The notes under the pieces were generated by a model, which was given only the letters and a program-made list of their open reading frames with translations, did no database searches and was not told the DNA's origin. Shown here piece after piece: positions 27,774 to 35,940 of a stretch of 64,000 nt of DNA. This stretch comes from an uncultured Arenicella sp. (lineage in GTDB: Bacteria; Pseudomonadota; Gammaproteobacteria; Arenicellales; Arenicellaceae), in assembly GCA_938048185.1 (NCBI GenBank), contig CALIVT010000019.1, positions 87,779-151,778 on the forward strand, written 5' to 3'. Both the position numbers and the translations under genes were made by a program. Position 1 is the stretch's first letter, and every line of letters begins with the position of its first letter.

Positions 27774-28603
27774 CAAAACACCTCCGACCACTGTTGGCAA
27801 AGCTGGTCAAACACCGCATCGCTAGGGGCAACATGCGCGTAGGCGATTGACTGCCATGCGGTCACCAATTTGCGCATATAAACGCTCACGGCTTGTGGGG
27901 CTTGTTGATCAATCCGATCGCAACATTCAGCTTCGGTATCGCTATCGAAAAAGCGGCAATTGTGTTCGTGCAATAACAAAATCAAACTCGAACGCAACAA
28001 AATTGCCACCGCGTCACGCGGCTGATCTGACGACCAAGCCGAACGCGCGGCCTGTATCACGTCCTCAGGAATACTGTCTTGTTTGATATCCAGACCAAAC
28101 ATGCTACTGGGTAGATCTGGTACCGGAGTTTGTGCCCCAAAGTTATTAAAGAAACCGCCAAGCTGTTCACGGTAACGCACAACGAAGAACACGATTAAAC
28201 CAACTAATATCGCCCAAAGAAAAAACTCCAAACCTCTAGACAGCGCCACAACATTCGAGTCATTGCGTTCAAAGTACTCGACGATATTGATAATCCATTC
28301 GGGGACTTTTTCACGCTCGCTCTTCTTTTGTTCATCGTCTAGGTCTATAAAACGCCAGCGTTCGACGGTTCTCTTCTTAGCGAAATCATCACCCGATAAT
28401 ATTTTTTTAATTTCTGAGTGATAACCCTTAGATACCGCCGAGCGCGGCAGCTCTTGGCCCTCTTCGAGAGTAAAGTTTCGGCTATAGTCTACGGCCTCAC
28501 TTTCGGCTGTCTGCTTAGTGTCGCTCGCGCCCGTGTCTTGTGCACTCACAGTCACTGCCCAGAACAGGGGCAAGAGCACCAAGAAGCGACAAACACTAAA
28601 CAT
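27773..28603 (-). CDS. DUF4129 domain membrane protein
   Basis: 276 residues with a signal peptide (MFSVCRFLVLLPLFWAVTVS), a charged periplasmic stretch, one helix (FFLWAILVGLIVFFVV, about residues 125-142) and a C-terminal cytoplasmic DUF4129 part ending AVSVYMRKLVTAWQSIAYAHVAPSDAVFDQLCQQW. The same domain forms the C terminus of TgpA-type proteins, so here it is the stand-alone version. It overlaps the preceding membrane-protein gene by 8 bases and the DUF4350 gene by one. Confidence 0.8.
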   Translation of the reverse strand: MFSVCRFLVLLPLFWAVTVSAQDTGASDTKQTAESEAVDYSRNFTLEEGQELPRSAVSKGYHSEIKKILSGDDFAKKRTVERWRFIDLDDEQKKSEREKVPEWIINIVEYFERNDSNVVALSRGLEFFLWAILVGLIVFFVVRYREQLGGFFNNFGAQTPVPDLPSSMFGLDIKQDSIPEDVIQAARSAWSSDQPRDAVAILLRSSLILLLHEHNCRFFDSDTEAECCDRIDQQAPQAVSVYMRKLVTAWQSIAYAHVAPSDAVFDQLCQQWSEVF

Positions 28604-29390
28604 TAGCGCCCTCGCGTTGGGTCTGTTTGCTAACTACGCCTTGCCCCTGTGCCATGTTTGCCCGGTAATCGACCATCCAGTCTCGAAAACAAATTTCTAT
28701 ATCCCAACCCTCAAGCTCTATACGTCTTGAGATATACAACATGAAACCAGCGGCCGTATAAAACGGCGCAATTACCGCCATGATTATGAGATAGACGATA
28801 TCAACATAGGTGTTGTTACCGCTTAACTCGTTAAACCACGCAAAAGACACTTTGAATTGGTCGGGGAAAAAGATAACCAGCAACACTAACAAAGCTAAGT
28901 AGAAAAAGCTCTCAACGTGATACATAACCACCGTCAACCATGTCGCCTCGCTGGCGTATTTGCCACCCAAGACCGAGGCTCGCTGACTGTATTGAGATGA
29001 ATTGGGGCGTTCCAACAAGGTGATCGGTGCATACATCGCGCGCGTCACACTGAGGCGGCGAACCGTCAAAATCCAAGCCAAACCCGGCATTAACCACAGT
29101 CGAAAATTGCGCAAGGTTCGGGTGAATCCCATGGGCTCACTGAATAACTCACGGCTTAGGAAAAATAAAATAGGCCGTTCGAATAAGGGCTTACACCACC
29201 AGAGGATCAAGTACGGCAGCACAGAACCAATGTCTGTAACAAACCGAGTCAATAGAAATACCGGCGCCGCAACGCAAAGGTACAGCAGTACGCCACGCAA
29301 CCAAAATAGCTTGCCCACAGCAAACCCCAAATCAATCGCAGACCAAGCCGTGCGCACACGGGTTTCGACAATGAGGCTATTAAGCTGCAT
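28596..29390 (-). CDS. multi-pass membrane protein of the MoxR operon, unknown
   Basis: 264 residues with about five to six hydrophobic helices. I do not recognise a named domain. It starts 11 bases inside the end of the SpoIIM-like gene and ends 8 bases inside the DUF4129 gene. Members at this operon position are usually annotated only as hypothetical. The central YAPITLLERPNSSQYSQRASVLGGKYASEA lies in a loop and may mark the family. Probably a structural partner of the SpoIIM-like and RDD proteins in one inner-membrane complex (inference). Confidence 0.7.
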   Translation of the reverse strand: MQLNSLIVETRVRTAWSAIDLGFAVGKLFWLRGVLLYLCVAAPVFLLTRFVTDIGSVLPYLILWWCKPLFERPILFFLSRELFSEPMGFTRTLRNFRLWLMPGLAWILTVRRLSVTRAMYAPITLLERPNSSQYSQRASVLGGKYASEATWLTVVMYHVESFFYLALLVLLVIFFPDQFKVSFAWFNELSGNNTYVDIVYLIIMAVIAPFYTAAGFMLYISRRIELEGWDIEICFRDWMVDYRANMAQGQGVVSKQTQREGANV

Positions 29391-30366
29391 ATTGGCTGTG
29401 ATAAGCCGCTACTCGCGTACGAGCAAAGAAGAAACAGTAATAATAGACAAAGGCCCAAAGCGCCGCACCCACACTGTATTTAACGGCAATCGGCAGGCTT
29501 GATGACGAAGACCAAAACGCTTCGATAAATGCCGCAATGAGTAGCATTACGAACACACCGTAAACTATTTTAATGGCGTCCTTAGCCGCGTATTGCAATG
29601 CTTTTCTTCGCGAGTAAGGTCCTGGCGCTAGCAACGAAAACCCAAGCTTGAGACCAGCCGCACCACTAAACACTATTGCGGTAAGTTCAAACGAACCATG
29701 ACCAACCACAAACGGGTAGAACGTTTCCGAGTAGCCCAATGCGGTTAAGTGGCCCGACACGGCACCAATCTGCAAACCGTTGAAAAACAGCACGAATAAA
29801 CTGCCTACTCCCAAGAAAATTCCGGTAGCAAAACACTTAAATGCAATGCTTATATTGTTATAGATGTAGAAACCAAACATCATAATGTCTGAATCCGATT
29901 GACGCTCACGCCCTAGTTTGCGCAACGCGGGGTCGTACATAGACTCCATATTGCGCACACTACTGGCATCCATCACGGAATAAATCAGCTGATCATTAAC
30001 CATGCAGGCGATCATAATCAAAACGTATGGCAGCAAAAACACGGCGGCTGCGGCCCATATAAATACCCCGTTTGAGCGCAGCGCGGCCGGGAAACCAAAA
30101 CTCAAAAATTCGATAATTGAGCCTCGTCGCCGAAACGCCCCCCCATACAAAACCTCATACCCGGCTTGCACTAGGGCGTTCAAACGCTCGATCAAACCGG
30201 TGGCATAGCGTCGACTCTTTGCCATCGCTAAGTGCTGACACACACGTCGGTAGTCTCGCGGAAATTCTGACAATGTCAGTGCCGACGCCTTCGATGTGTC
30301 TGCCAACACAGACTCCATTTCGTTCCAGAAAGCCGAATAACGACCTTCAAATTCCAATTGTTTCAT
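29380..30366 (-). CDS. stage II sporulation protein M-like membrane protein
   Basis: 328 residues: a helical N-terminal cytoplasmic part (about 95 residues) and then five to six membrane helices with the SpoIIM-domain features FGFYIYNNISIAFKCFATGIFLGVGSLFVLFFNGLQIGAVSGH and HGSFELTAIVFSGAAGLKLG. In non-sporulating bacteria this family occurs with RDD and MoxR genes, and the link to sporulation is only by homology. A 17-base gap separates it from the RDD gene upstream. Confidence 0.88.
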   Translation of the reverse strand: MKQLEFEGRYSAFWNEMESVLADTSKASALTLSEFPRDYRRVCQHLAMAKSRRYATGLIERLNALVQAGYEVLYGGAFRRRGSIIEFLSFGFPAALRSNGVFIWAAAAVFLLPYVLIMIACMVNDQLIYSVMDASSVRNMESMYDPALRKLGRERQSDSDIMMFGFYIYNNISIAFKCFATGIFLGVGSLFVLFFNGLQIGAVSGHLTALGYSETFYPFVVGHGSFELTAIVFSGAAGLKLGFSLLAPGPYSRRKALQYAAKDAIKIVYGVFVMLLIAAFIEAFWSSSSSLPIAVKYSVGAALWAFVYYYCFFFARTRVAAYHSQYAA

Positions 30367-30383
30367 TGTTTAGCTTGCCAACC

Positions 30384-31070
30384 CTATCGTGCGCCTAATA
30401 ACCACTTGCCAACACCACGCGCGTACTTCGCTGCGTCTGTCGCGTTTAACGGCAATCTTGGCCGAATAATTTCAGCGATTTCAGTTTGACGATCGCGCGA
30501 CATGCGCCCACGATTTAACGCAAAGTTTATAAAAGCCGATTGTTGCTCTTCAGTTAACGGGTATGACGGCGCAACCGCACTCACCTGATCTAAAGAGTGC
30601 GACACATAACGCTCCTCTTCCTCGTAAATAACAATGGTCCCTGCCGCTAAATCACCAAGCCTTTGAAAACGAGATGTGGTTAATACTGAGATACATCCAC
30701 AGACATACATGGCGGGGAAAAAATCTGCTGCACGCAACAGATTTCGAGTCAGTGACGGACCGAAACTAATCGGCGTTAAATCATCGTTGACTACCTTAAT
30801 TTTAAAGCTCTTTTTGCCCCAAGTCTGTCCACCGCGAAACACTTCAAAATAAACGGGGTACCACCATTCAAGGACGAAGAACAATATCAAATAGAGCCCT
30901 TCACCGGCTTTTCCAAGAAACGAGAAAACGATCCCGAGCACAATGATGATGCCCATGCGAATCAAAAAATCCAACGTGTAGGCCAGCGCCCTTGGCACAA
31001 GACCGACCACTTCGGCATGCAAATCCGTGCCCTCTGGTGTCTCGACCAGCGCTACCGTATCAAGCTTCAT
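30384..31070 (-). CDS. RDD family membrane protein
   Basis: 228 residues from ATG 31070. The RDD domain begins LVPRALAYTLDFLIRMGI (the Arg and Asp pair that names the family), with three to four helices and GQTWGKKSFKIKVVNDD and LGDLAAGTIVIY. A cytoplasmic C-terminal tail of about 70 residues follows. RDD proteins may be transporters or assembly factors; in this gene order they accompany SpoIIM-like and MoxR genes. It lies 18 bases after the stop of the gene upstream. Confidence 0.87.
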   Translation of the reverse strand: MKLDTVALVETPEGTDLHAEVVGLVPRALAYTLDFLIRMGIIIVLGIVFSFLGKAGEGLYLILFFVLEWWYPVYFEVFRGGQTWGKKSFKIKVVNDDLTPISFGPSLTRNLLRAADFFPAMYVCGCISVLTTSRFQRLGDLAAGTIVIYEEEERYVSHSLDQVSAVAPSYPLTEEQQSAFINFALNRGRMSRDRQTEIAEIIRPRLPLNATDAAKYARGVGKWLLGAR

Positions 31071-31088
31071 AGGACTCAAGCGTTACGC

Positions 31089-31838
31089 TTACTCACCGCT
31101 AAGTGTTTTTGCTTCTACGCCAAAAATATCTCGGTACGCGACTGAGGTGGCTAACCATATCAGCGGAGCTGCCCATAACAGTCCAACAAGTAAAGCCAAA
31201 AAGCCGACCACGCCGACTAATAATGCGAGTAAATAAAAGCCCGCCATATTAAACCACTTGTGGGTAACCGCCTTTCTCGACGTATTTAATGCCTCCCAGG
31301 GGCCCATGTTTTTCTCGACGATCAAGGGCAAGGCAAACGCATACGCAACTAATAGGTAGATACCAGGAATTATCAACAAGATGAACCCGAGGCCAACGGT
31401 TAAGTAAAACAGAATCATCATTACGAACAGCGGCACTGCCTTATCAAAGTGTTTGAACAATTCGCCCACCTCAATTTTAGCCCCAACCGAGTACTTAATC
31501 CCGATCATGTATAAACCCGCCAATAACGGGGTGATCACCAGCGTTAAAACTAGCTGACCAATAAGCCCTAGAAAACTAAATTCACCGGTTGTCGAATCGA
31601 TCATCTCACCAACACTGATCATGATCAGACCCGCTACCACAATGTACACGCCCATATAAGCAAGAACCGCGAGCCAGTACGTTGTTTTCATACCTTTAAG
31701 GTTTGCCCACGCTTGTTTAAAAATGTCAACGGGGTGAAATTCATAGTTTCCAGCCAACGCAGACTCAACGGAGCCATATTGACTCGGTTGACTAGCTTCT
31801 TGTAACTCAGCTTCGGGTGCTTTATAAATGTCGGTCAT
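31089..31838 (-). CDS. multi-pass membrane protein, probable first gene of the MoxR operon
   Basis: 249 residues with a soluble N terminus (MTDIYKAPEAELQEASQPSQ) and about five to six helices. Segments such as FKQAWANLKGMKTTYWLAVLAYMGVYI and NTSRKAVTHKWFNMAGFYLLALLVGVVGFLALLVGLLWAAPL resemble glycerophosphodiester-type or DUF975-like membrane proteins. ATG 31838 is chosen because GGAG lies 6 bases upstream; an ATG 12 bases earlier has none. The N-terminal YKAPEAEL resembles the NPYQAPTSDV start of the divergent DUF805 gene, a short motif common among such small membrane proteins. Confidence 0.7.
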   Translation of the reverse strand: MTDIYKAPEAELQEASQPSQYGSVESALAGNYEFHPVDIFKQAWANLKGMKTTYWLAVLAYMGVYIVVAGLIMISVGEMIDSTTGEFSFLGLIGQLVLTLVITPLLAGLYMIGIKYSVGAKIEVGELFKHFDKAVPLFVMMILFYLTVGLGFILLIIPGIYLLVAYAFALPLIVEKNMGPWEALNTSRKAVTHKWFNMAGFYLLALLVGVVGFLALLVGLLWAAPLIWLATSVAYRDIFGVEAKTLSGE

Positions 31839-32011
31839 AATCGTCTCCATATCGACTGGCCAGTCGTTCTAGTTTATTTAAACGAAACACTTTAACGCAA
31901 GCATTTCGACCCTACCGCTTTCGATGCTAAACTACTTATGTCAATTTTGGAAGGTGGAAAATTGGCTACTCAAAATATAATAAACGAAATTAGCTAAACG
32001 GAGTTTTTAGT

Positions 32012-32575
32012 ATGACAAACAACCCTTATCAAGCACCGACTTCTGACGTTTCTCAGCAAGGCGGCAACCAGACATATCAACCGAAAATATTAACTGCGAA
32101 CGGTCGAATTGGTCGTCTTAGATACCTTGCCTACTCTTTAGTCGGTTACGCATTTCTGATACCCGGCATGGCGATAATGGCACTCGCTGGGTTCAACCCC
32201 GAAGAACCGTCGGTGTTCAGTGGCATCGGTGGCATCTTGTTACTGCTAGGCTATTTGGCGTTGATCGTCTACGTTTTCATATTAGCCAAACGACGATTCA
32301 ATGACCTCGATAAAACTGGCTGGATGTCTTTGCTATTGATTATTCCACTGGTAAACCTTGTGATAGGCCTATGGCTGATATTTGGTTCCGGAACATCGAC
32401 TGCCAATCAATTTGGACCCATGCCGGTAGAGAATCCGTTATCGGTTAAGATTTTTGGCCTGCTATTGCCAATCCTAGTCTTTGTAATCGGTATACTGGCC
32501 GCAATCTCTATCCCCGCCTATCAAGATTATGTAGAGCGCGCCAACAGCGCCCAAGAATCATTTATCCAAGAATAG
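32012..32575 (+). CDS. DUF805 membrane protein with a pilin-like C-terminal helix
   Basis: 187 residues. The DUF805 core spans about residues 28-130: GRIGRLRYLAYSLVGYAFLIPG, AKRRFNDLDKTGWMSLLLIIPLVNLVIGLWLIFGSGT and NQFGPMP. After it comes an extra hydrophobic segment, LLLPILVFVIGILAAISIPAYQDYVERA, that closely resembles the start of mature type IV pilins (G-I-L-A-A-I-A-I-P-A-Y-Q-D-Y). No prepilin cleavage glycine plus Phe site is obvious. Divergent from the membrane-protein gene at 31838, with 173 bases between starts. Inner membrane; function unknown. Confidence 0.82.
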   Translation: MTNNPYQAPTSDVSQQGGNQTYQPKILTANGRIGRLRYLAYSLVGYAFLIPGMAIMALAGFNPEEPSVFSGIGGILLLLGYLALIVYVFILAKRRFNDLDKTGWMSLLLIIPLVNLVIGLWLIFGSGTSTANQFGPMPVENPLSVKIFGLLLPILVFVIGILAAISIPAYQDYVERANSAQESFIQE

Positions 32576-32594
32576 TAACGAGAGATACACACGC

Positions 32595-32627
32595 AAAAAA
32601 AGGCAGCTCAAATTGAGCTGCCTTTTT
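32595..32627. terminator. bidirectional terminator between DUF805 and Lys-rich genes
   Basis: AGGCAGCTCAA and TTGAGCTGCCT form near-perfect arms (32601-32611, 32613-32623), with an A-run on the left and TTTTT on the right, so it can end both converging transcripts. Confidence 0.88.
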
Positions 32628-32646
32628 ATTATTTATTGTGGGTTAA

Positions 32647-33033
32647 CTAGCTTTTAGGCTTAGCTTTCTTCGCGGTTTTCTTAGCCTTACTGGTCGCCTT
32701 GGTTTTCGTTTTCGTCGCTTTGGCTTTTGTTTTCTTAGTTACGCTGGCTTTTTTTGTGCTCACGGCTTTCTTAGTCTTAGTGCTCACGGCTTTCTTAGTG
32801 CTTTTAGCCTTATTCGACGCTTTCGATTTTCCTGGTAACGCCCGGCAATGCGCTTTGGTTTTCTTGCCGTTTTTATCAACTGACGACTTACGCCAAGTAC
32901 ACTGAGAACTCTTTGCAGAACACGCTGAACTCGAAAGCCCCGAACACTGACTTTGCGCGCTTGCTACCGTAGTAAAACTTAGCGCTGCCAACAGGCTTGC
33001 GAAAATAGAAATTTTTTTAAAAGTGGTGTTCAT
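32647..33033 (-). CDS. secreted lysine-rich, histone-H1-like repeat protein
   Basis: 128 residues in three parts: a signal peptide (MNTTFKKISIFASLLAALSF, cleavage probably after ASA near residue 26), a short Cys-rich part (CSGL, AC, QCTW, AHCRAL; four cysteines), and a C-terminal tail of about 65 residues made almost only of Lys, Ala, Thr and Ser (KKAVSTKTKK, KKAVSTKKAS). The DNA of the tail has internal direct repeats near 32756-32800. Lys/Ala-rich tails like this normally occur in DNA-binding cytosolic proteins (H1, AlgP); a signal peptide ahead of one is unusual. Function unknown. Confidence 0.7.
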   Translation of the reverse strand: MNTTFKKISIFASLLAALSFTTVASAQSQCSGLSSSACSAKSSQCTWRKSSVDKNGKKTKAHCRALPGKSKASNKAKSTKKAVSTKTKKAVSTKKASVTKKTKAKATKTKTKATSKAKKTAKKAKPKS

Positions 33034-33114
33034 ATTGTTCTTCCCCAGAAATCAATTAGTTGAATCTAACCTTGCGTAACGCCGCGTAGCGTGCTCAATT
33101 TAGATGCACAAAAT

Positions 33115-33642
33115 TTAGTTTTTATACGAGATCATTTTATAGTGTTCCACGGTCGGGAACGGGTCATAAAAATCGTGCAGTAACGCCTTCCACTTTGCAT
33201 ACGGTTCGGATTGCCGAAACCCTTTCTCGTGGTCGTCCAATGTCTGCCAATTCACTAATAGTATATAACGGCTGGACCTCTCTAAGCAGCGCTTAAGCTC
33301 ATGCGAAATGTAACCTTTTGTGTCTCGAATGATTGGTTCGGCTTGCGCGAACGCACCTTGAAATTCAAGTTCGCGCCCAGATTTCACATCCAAAACAGCA
33401 ACCTCTAACACTTGAGTTTGCGGGTCTAAGTAAGCAAAGCGAGGAATACTAACCCCGTCCTTCTCAATCGTCTCGGTAAACATCGACAAAGGTCGCGCCC
33501 ATACGCCTTTTTCTCCGTATAGCGCGCGATAGATAACCAATGGCTCTTGCGTCTCCGAGTGCCTAGCTACCTCCATCACGTGATAGTAGGCACCCTTGAA
33601 GTGTTGATACAATCCCACCGGGATATCTAAAGAGTTACCCAC
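33115..33642 (-). CDS. DUF1653 protein fused to an ABM-like domain
   Basis: 175 residues. The first 75 match DUF1653 (GLYQHFKGAYYHVMEVARHSETQEPLVIYRALYGEKGVWARPLSMFTE). The last 80 resemble the antibiotic-biosynthesis monooxygenase/dimeric alpha-beta-barrel fold (SSRYILLVNWQTLDDHEKGFRQSEPYAKWKALLHDFYDPFPTVEHY). The DUF1653 part is usually a stand-alone protein of 70-80 residues, so this is a fusion. The start is GTG at 33642, 5 bases beyond the parE stop, so it is likely co-transcribed with parE. Function unknown. Confidence 0.75.
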   Translation of the reverse strand: MGNSLDIPVGLYQHFKGAYYHVMEVARHSETQEPLVIYRALYGEKGVWARPLSMFTETIEKDGVSIPRFAYLDPQTQVLEVAVLDVKSGRELEFQGAFAQAEPIIRDTKGYISHELKRCLERSSRYILLVNWQTLDDHEKGFRQSEPYAKWKALLHDFYDPFPTVEHYKMISYKN

Positions 33643-33646
33643 CTGA

Positions 33647-35536
33647 TTATACTTCCGCTTGGTCGCCTTTCTTGCTCAACCATGCTTTGCGCGCTGGAAC
33701 TTGCTTTTTGGCCAGCAACATATCCATCATCTTCGCGGTGCCGTCGCCCATGCCAATTGTCATTTGCACTAGGCGTCTACTTGCTTCTTGCATAGTCGTC
33801 TCACGCAATTGGCTGGGGTTCATCTCCCCCAAACCTTTAAAGCGCTGCACGTTAATTTTAGCGTTCGCTTTCTCGGCTTTAATCTGCGCAATAATTTGAT
33901 CATGCTCGGCGTCGTCCAACGCATAGAAAACTTGTTTGGCTTGATCAATACGATACAAAGGTGGCATTGCGACGTACAAATGCCCTGCTTCGACTAAGGC
34001 TCTAAAATGACGCACAAAAAGCGCACACAACAAGGTTGCGATGTGCAGCCCGTCAGAATCGGCATCCGCCAAAATACAAATTTTGCCATAACGTAAACCG
34101 TCTAGATTACCTGAACCGGGGTCTACACCAAGCGCCACCGAGATATCATGTACCTCTTGCGAGGCCAGCACTTGCGATGACTCAACCTCCCAAGTGTTAA
34201 GAATTTTCCCGCGCAGTGGCATAATCGCTTGAGTTTCACGGTTGCGTGCTTGTTTGGCTGAACCGCCAGCCGAATCACCTTCAACTAAAAACAACTCAGT
34301 AATATCGATATCTTCACTTGAACAGTCTGCTAACTTGCCCGGTAAAGCTGGGCCCGCCGTTACTTTCTTTCGCGTGATTTTCTTAGCAGACTTTAAACGA
34401 CTTTGCGCGTTCTCAATCGCCACCATTGCGATGCGTTCACCCATCTCTAGGTTCTGATTTAACCAAAGCGCAAATGCATCTTTAACTTTAGTCGAAATAA
34501 ACAAAGAGATTTCTCGAGAGGATAAACGCTCTTTAGTTTGACCGGAAAACTGTGGATCTTGCATGCGCACCGACAACACGTATTGACACTGCGCCCACAC
34601 GTCTTCCGGCGACAGTTTTACGCCTTTGGGCAGCAGACTTCTAAAGTCGCAAAACTCGCGTATTGCTTCAGTTAAGCCTAAACGTAAACCATTTACGTGA
34701 GTGCCACCTTGTATGGTCGGAATCAAATTTACATAGCTTTCGGTTATCAGGTCTGTGGCGTCACTGGCCCACGCGACGATCCACTCTACTTGCTCGTTTT
34801 CGCCGCTTTCGTCGCCTTGAAAGCCCTGATCAGGTAAGTGCTCATAATCGCCCAGCGCGCCCATCAAATAAGCTTTTAAACCATCTTCGTAGTACCAGCT
34901 ATCATTATTCGCGGGCGTGCCTTCGTCTTCAAAATTGATTGTCAAACCGGGGCATAGAACCGCCTTAGCTCGTAGTAAGCGAGACAACTTACCGGCATGC
35001 ACCTTGGGCGAATCGAAGAAAGACTCGTCAGGCCAAAAACGAATAGCTGTGCCGGTATTACGCTGCCCGACGCTGCCAATCTCTTCTAAGCTGTTGGTTT
35101 TCAGGCCGTTAGAAAAAGACATATTGTATTCAACGCCGCCGCGCTTAACCCAAACCTCTAGATTTTTCGACAGCGCGTTCACCACCGAAATACCGACTCC
35201 GTGTAAGCCGCCAGAAAACGCATAGTTCTTATTTGAAAACTTCCCGCCGGCGTGCAAGCGCGTCATAATTACCTCAACACCGGGCACCCCTTCCTCGGGG
35301 TGAATGTCGATTGGCATGCCGCGCCCGTCATCCTTTACTTCAACCGAGCCGTCTTTAAACAAGGTAACGTCAATGCGCTTGCAGTGACCGGCAATCGCCT
35401 CATCCACGCTATTATCAACCACTTCTTGCACCAAGTGATTGGGGCGCTCAGTCGTGGTGTACATACCTGGGCGTTTGCGCACAGGTTCAAGGCCGGTCAG
35501 AACCTCAATTGCGGAAGAATCGTAATCAGTAGACAT
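33647..35536 (-). CDS. parE: DNA topoisomerase IV subunit B
   Basis: 629 residues from the ATG at 35536, matching the normal ParE length. Visible: GHKL ATPase motifs (VVDNSVDEAIAGHC, DDGRGMPIDIHPEEGVPGVEVIMTRLHAGGKF, GLHGVGISVVNALS), the TOPRIM ELFLVEGDSAGGSAKQARNRETQAIMPLRGKILN, and DADSDGLHIATLL. With ParC (not in the window) it unlinks daughter chromosomes. The longer frame upstream of 35536 is hydrophobic and not ParE-like. It is divergent from xseB. Confidence 0.97.
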   Translation of the reverse strand: MSTDYDSSAIEVLTGLEPVRKRPGMYTTTERPNHLVQEVVDNSVDEAIAGHCKRIDVTLFKDGSVEVKDDGRGMPIDIHPEEGVPGVEVIMTRLHAGGKFSNKNYAFSGGLHGVGISVVNALSKNLEVWVKRGGVEYNMSFSNGLKTNSLEEIGSVGQRNTGTAIRFWPDESFFDSPKVHAGKLSRLLRAKAVLCPGLTINFEDEGTPANNDSWYYEDGLKAYLMGALGDYEHLPDQGFQGDESGENEQVEWIVAWASDATDLITESYVNLIPTIQGGTHVNGLRLGLTEAIREFCDFRSLLPKGVKLSPEDVWAQCQYVLSVRMQDPQFSGQTKERLSSREISLFISTKVKDAFALWLNQNLEMGERIAMVAIENAQSRLKSAKKITRKKVTAGPALPGKLADCSSEDIDITELFLVEGDSAGGSAKQARNRETQAIMPLRGKILNTWEVESSQVLASQEVHDISVALGVDPGSGNLDGLRYGKICILADADSDGLHIATLLCALFVRHFRALVEAGHLYVAMPPLYRIDQAKQVFYALDDAEHDQIIAQIKAEKANAKINVQRFKGLGEMNPSQLRETTMQEASRRLVQMTIGMGDGTAKMMDMLLAKKQVPARKAWLSKKGDQAEV

Positions 35537-35689
35537 TAAATAAAGAAAGTAAGAACAGTAAATTGTTGCGCCAAGTTTAACGCGATTTGTGCGTGAATAC
35601 CGAGTAAAAATTTCAATGATGAGGGCAAGCACGTGCAGCAGTGTTAGAATACCCAGCAATAGATACTCTTAATTACAAATGAGCAGCAA

Positions 35690-35938
35690 ATGGCCGACCC
35701 GAAAATCTCAGACTTAGACTTTGAACACGCCTACCAAGAACTTGAAGCGATCGTTGAACGCATGGAACGCGGTGACCAAGCACTGGAAACGTCATTGAGT
35801 GACTTCGAACGCGGCGTGGCACTGATGAAGCATTGTCATGGAGTGCTAAAACAGGCTGAGCAAAAAGTCGACGTCCTAGTTAAAGATAACGATGGTTTGT
35901 TCAGTACCGAACCATTCGAAGAAACCGCGAATGGCTAA
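35690..35938 (+). CDS. xseB: exodeoxyribonuclease VII small subunit
   Basis: 82 residues with the XseB pattern DLDFEHAYQELEAIVERMERGDQALETSLSDFERGVALMKHCHGVLKQAEQKV, a two-helix hairpin that binds the large subunit. It starts an isoprenoid operon (xseB, ispA, dxs), a conserved arrangement. The ispA ATG lies 2 bases after its stop. Confidence 0.96.
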   Translation: MADPKISDLDFEHAYQELEAIVERMERGDQALETSLSDFERGVALMKHCHGVLKQAEQKVDVLVKDNDGLFSTEPFEETANG

Positions 35939-35940
35939 CA

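Noticed and set aside
35537..35659. N-terminal extension of parE
   Set aside because: The additional 41 residues are hydrophobic and unlike any ParE; MSTDYDSS at 35536 matches the normal start.
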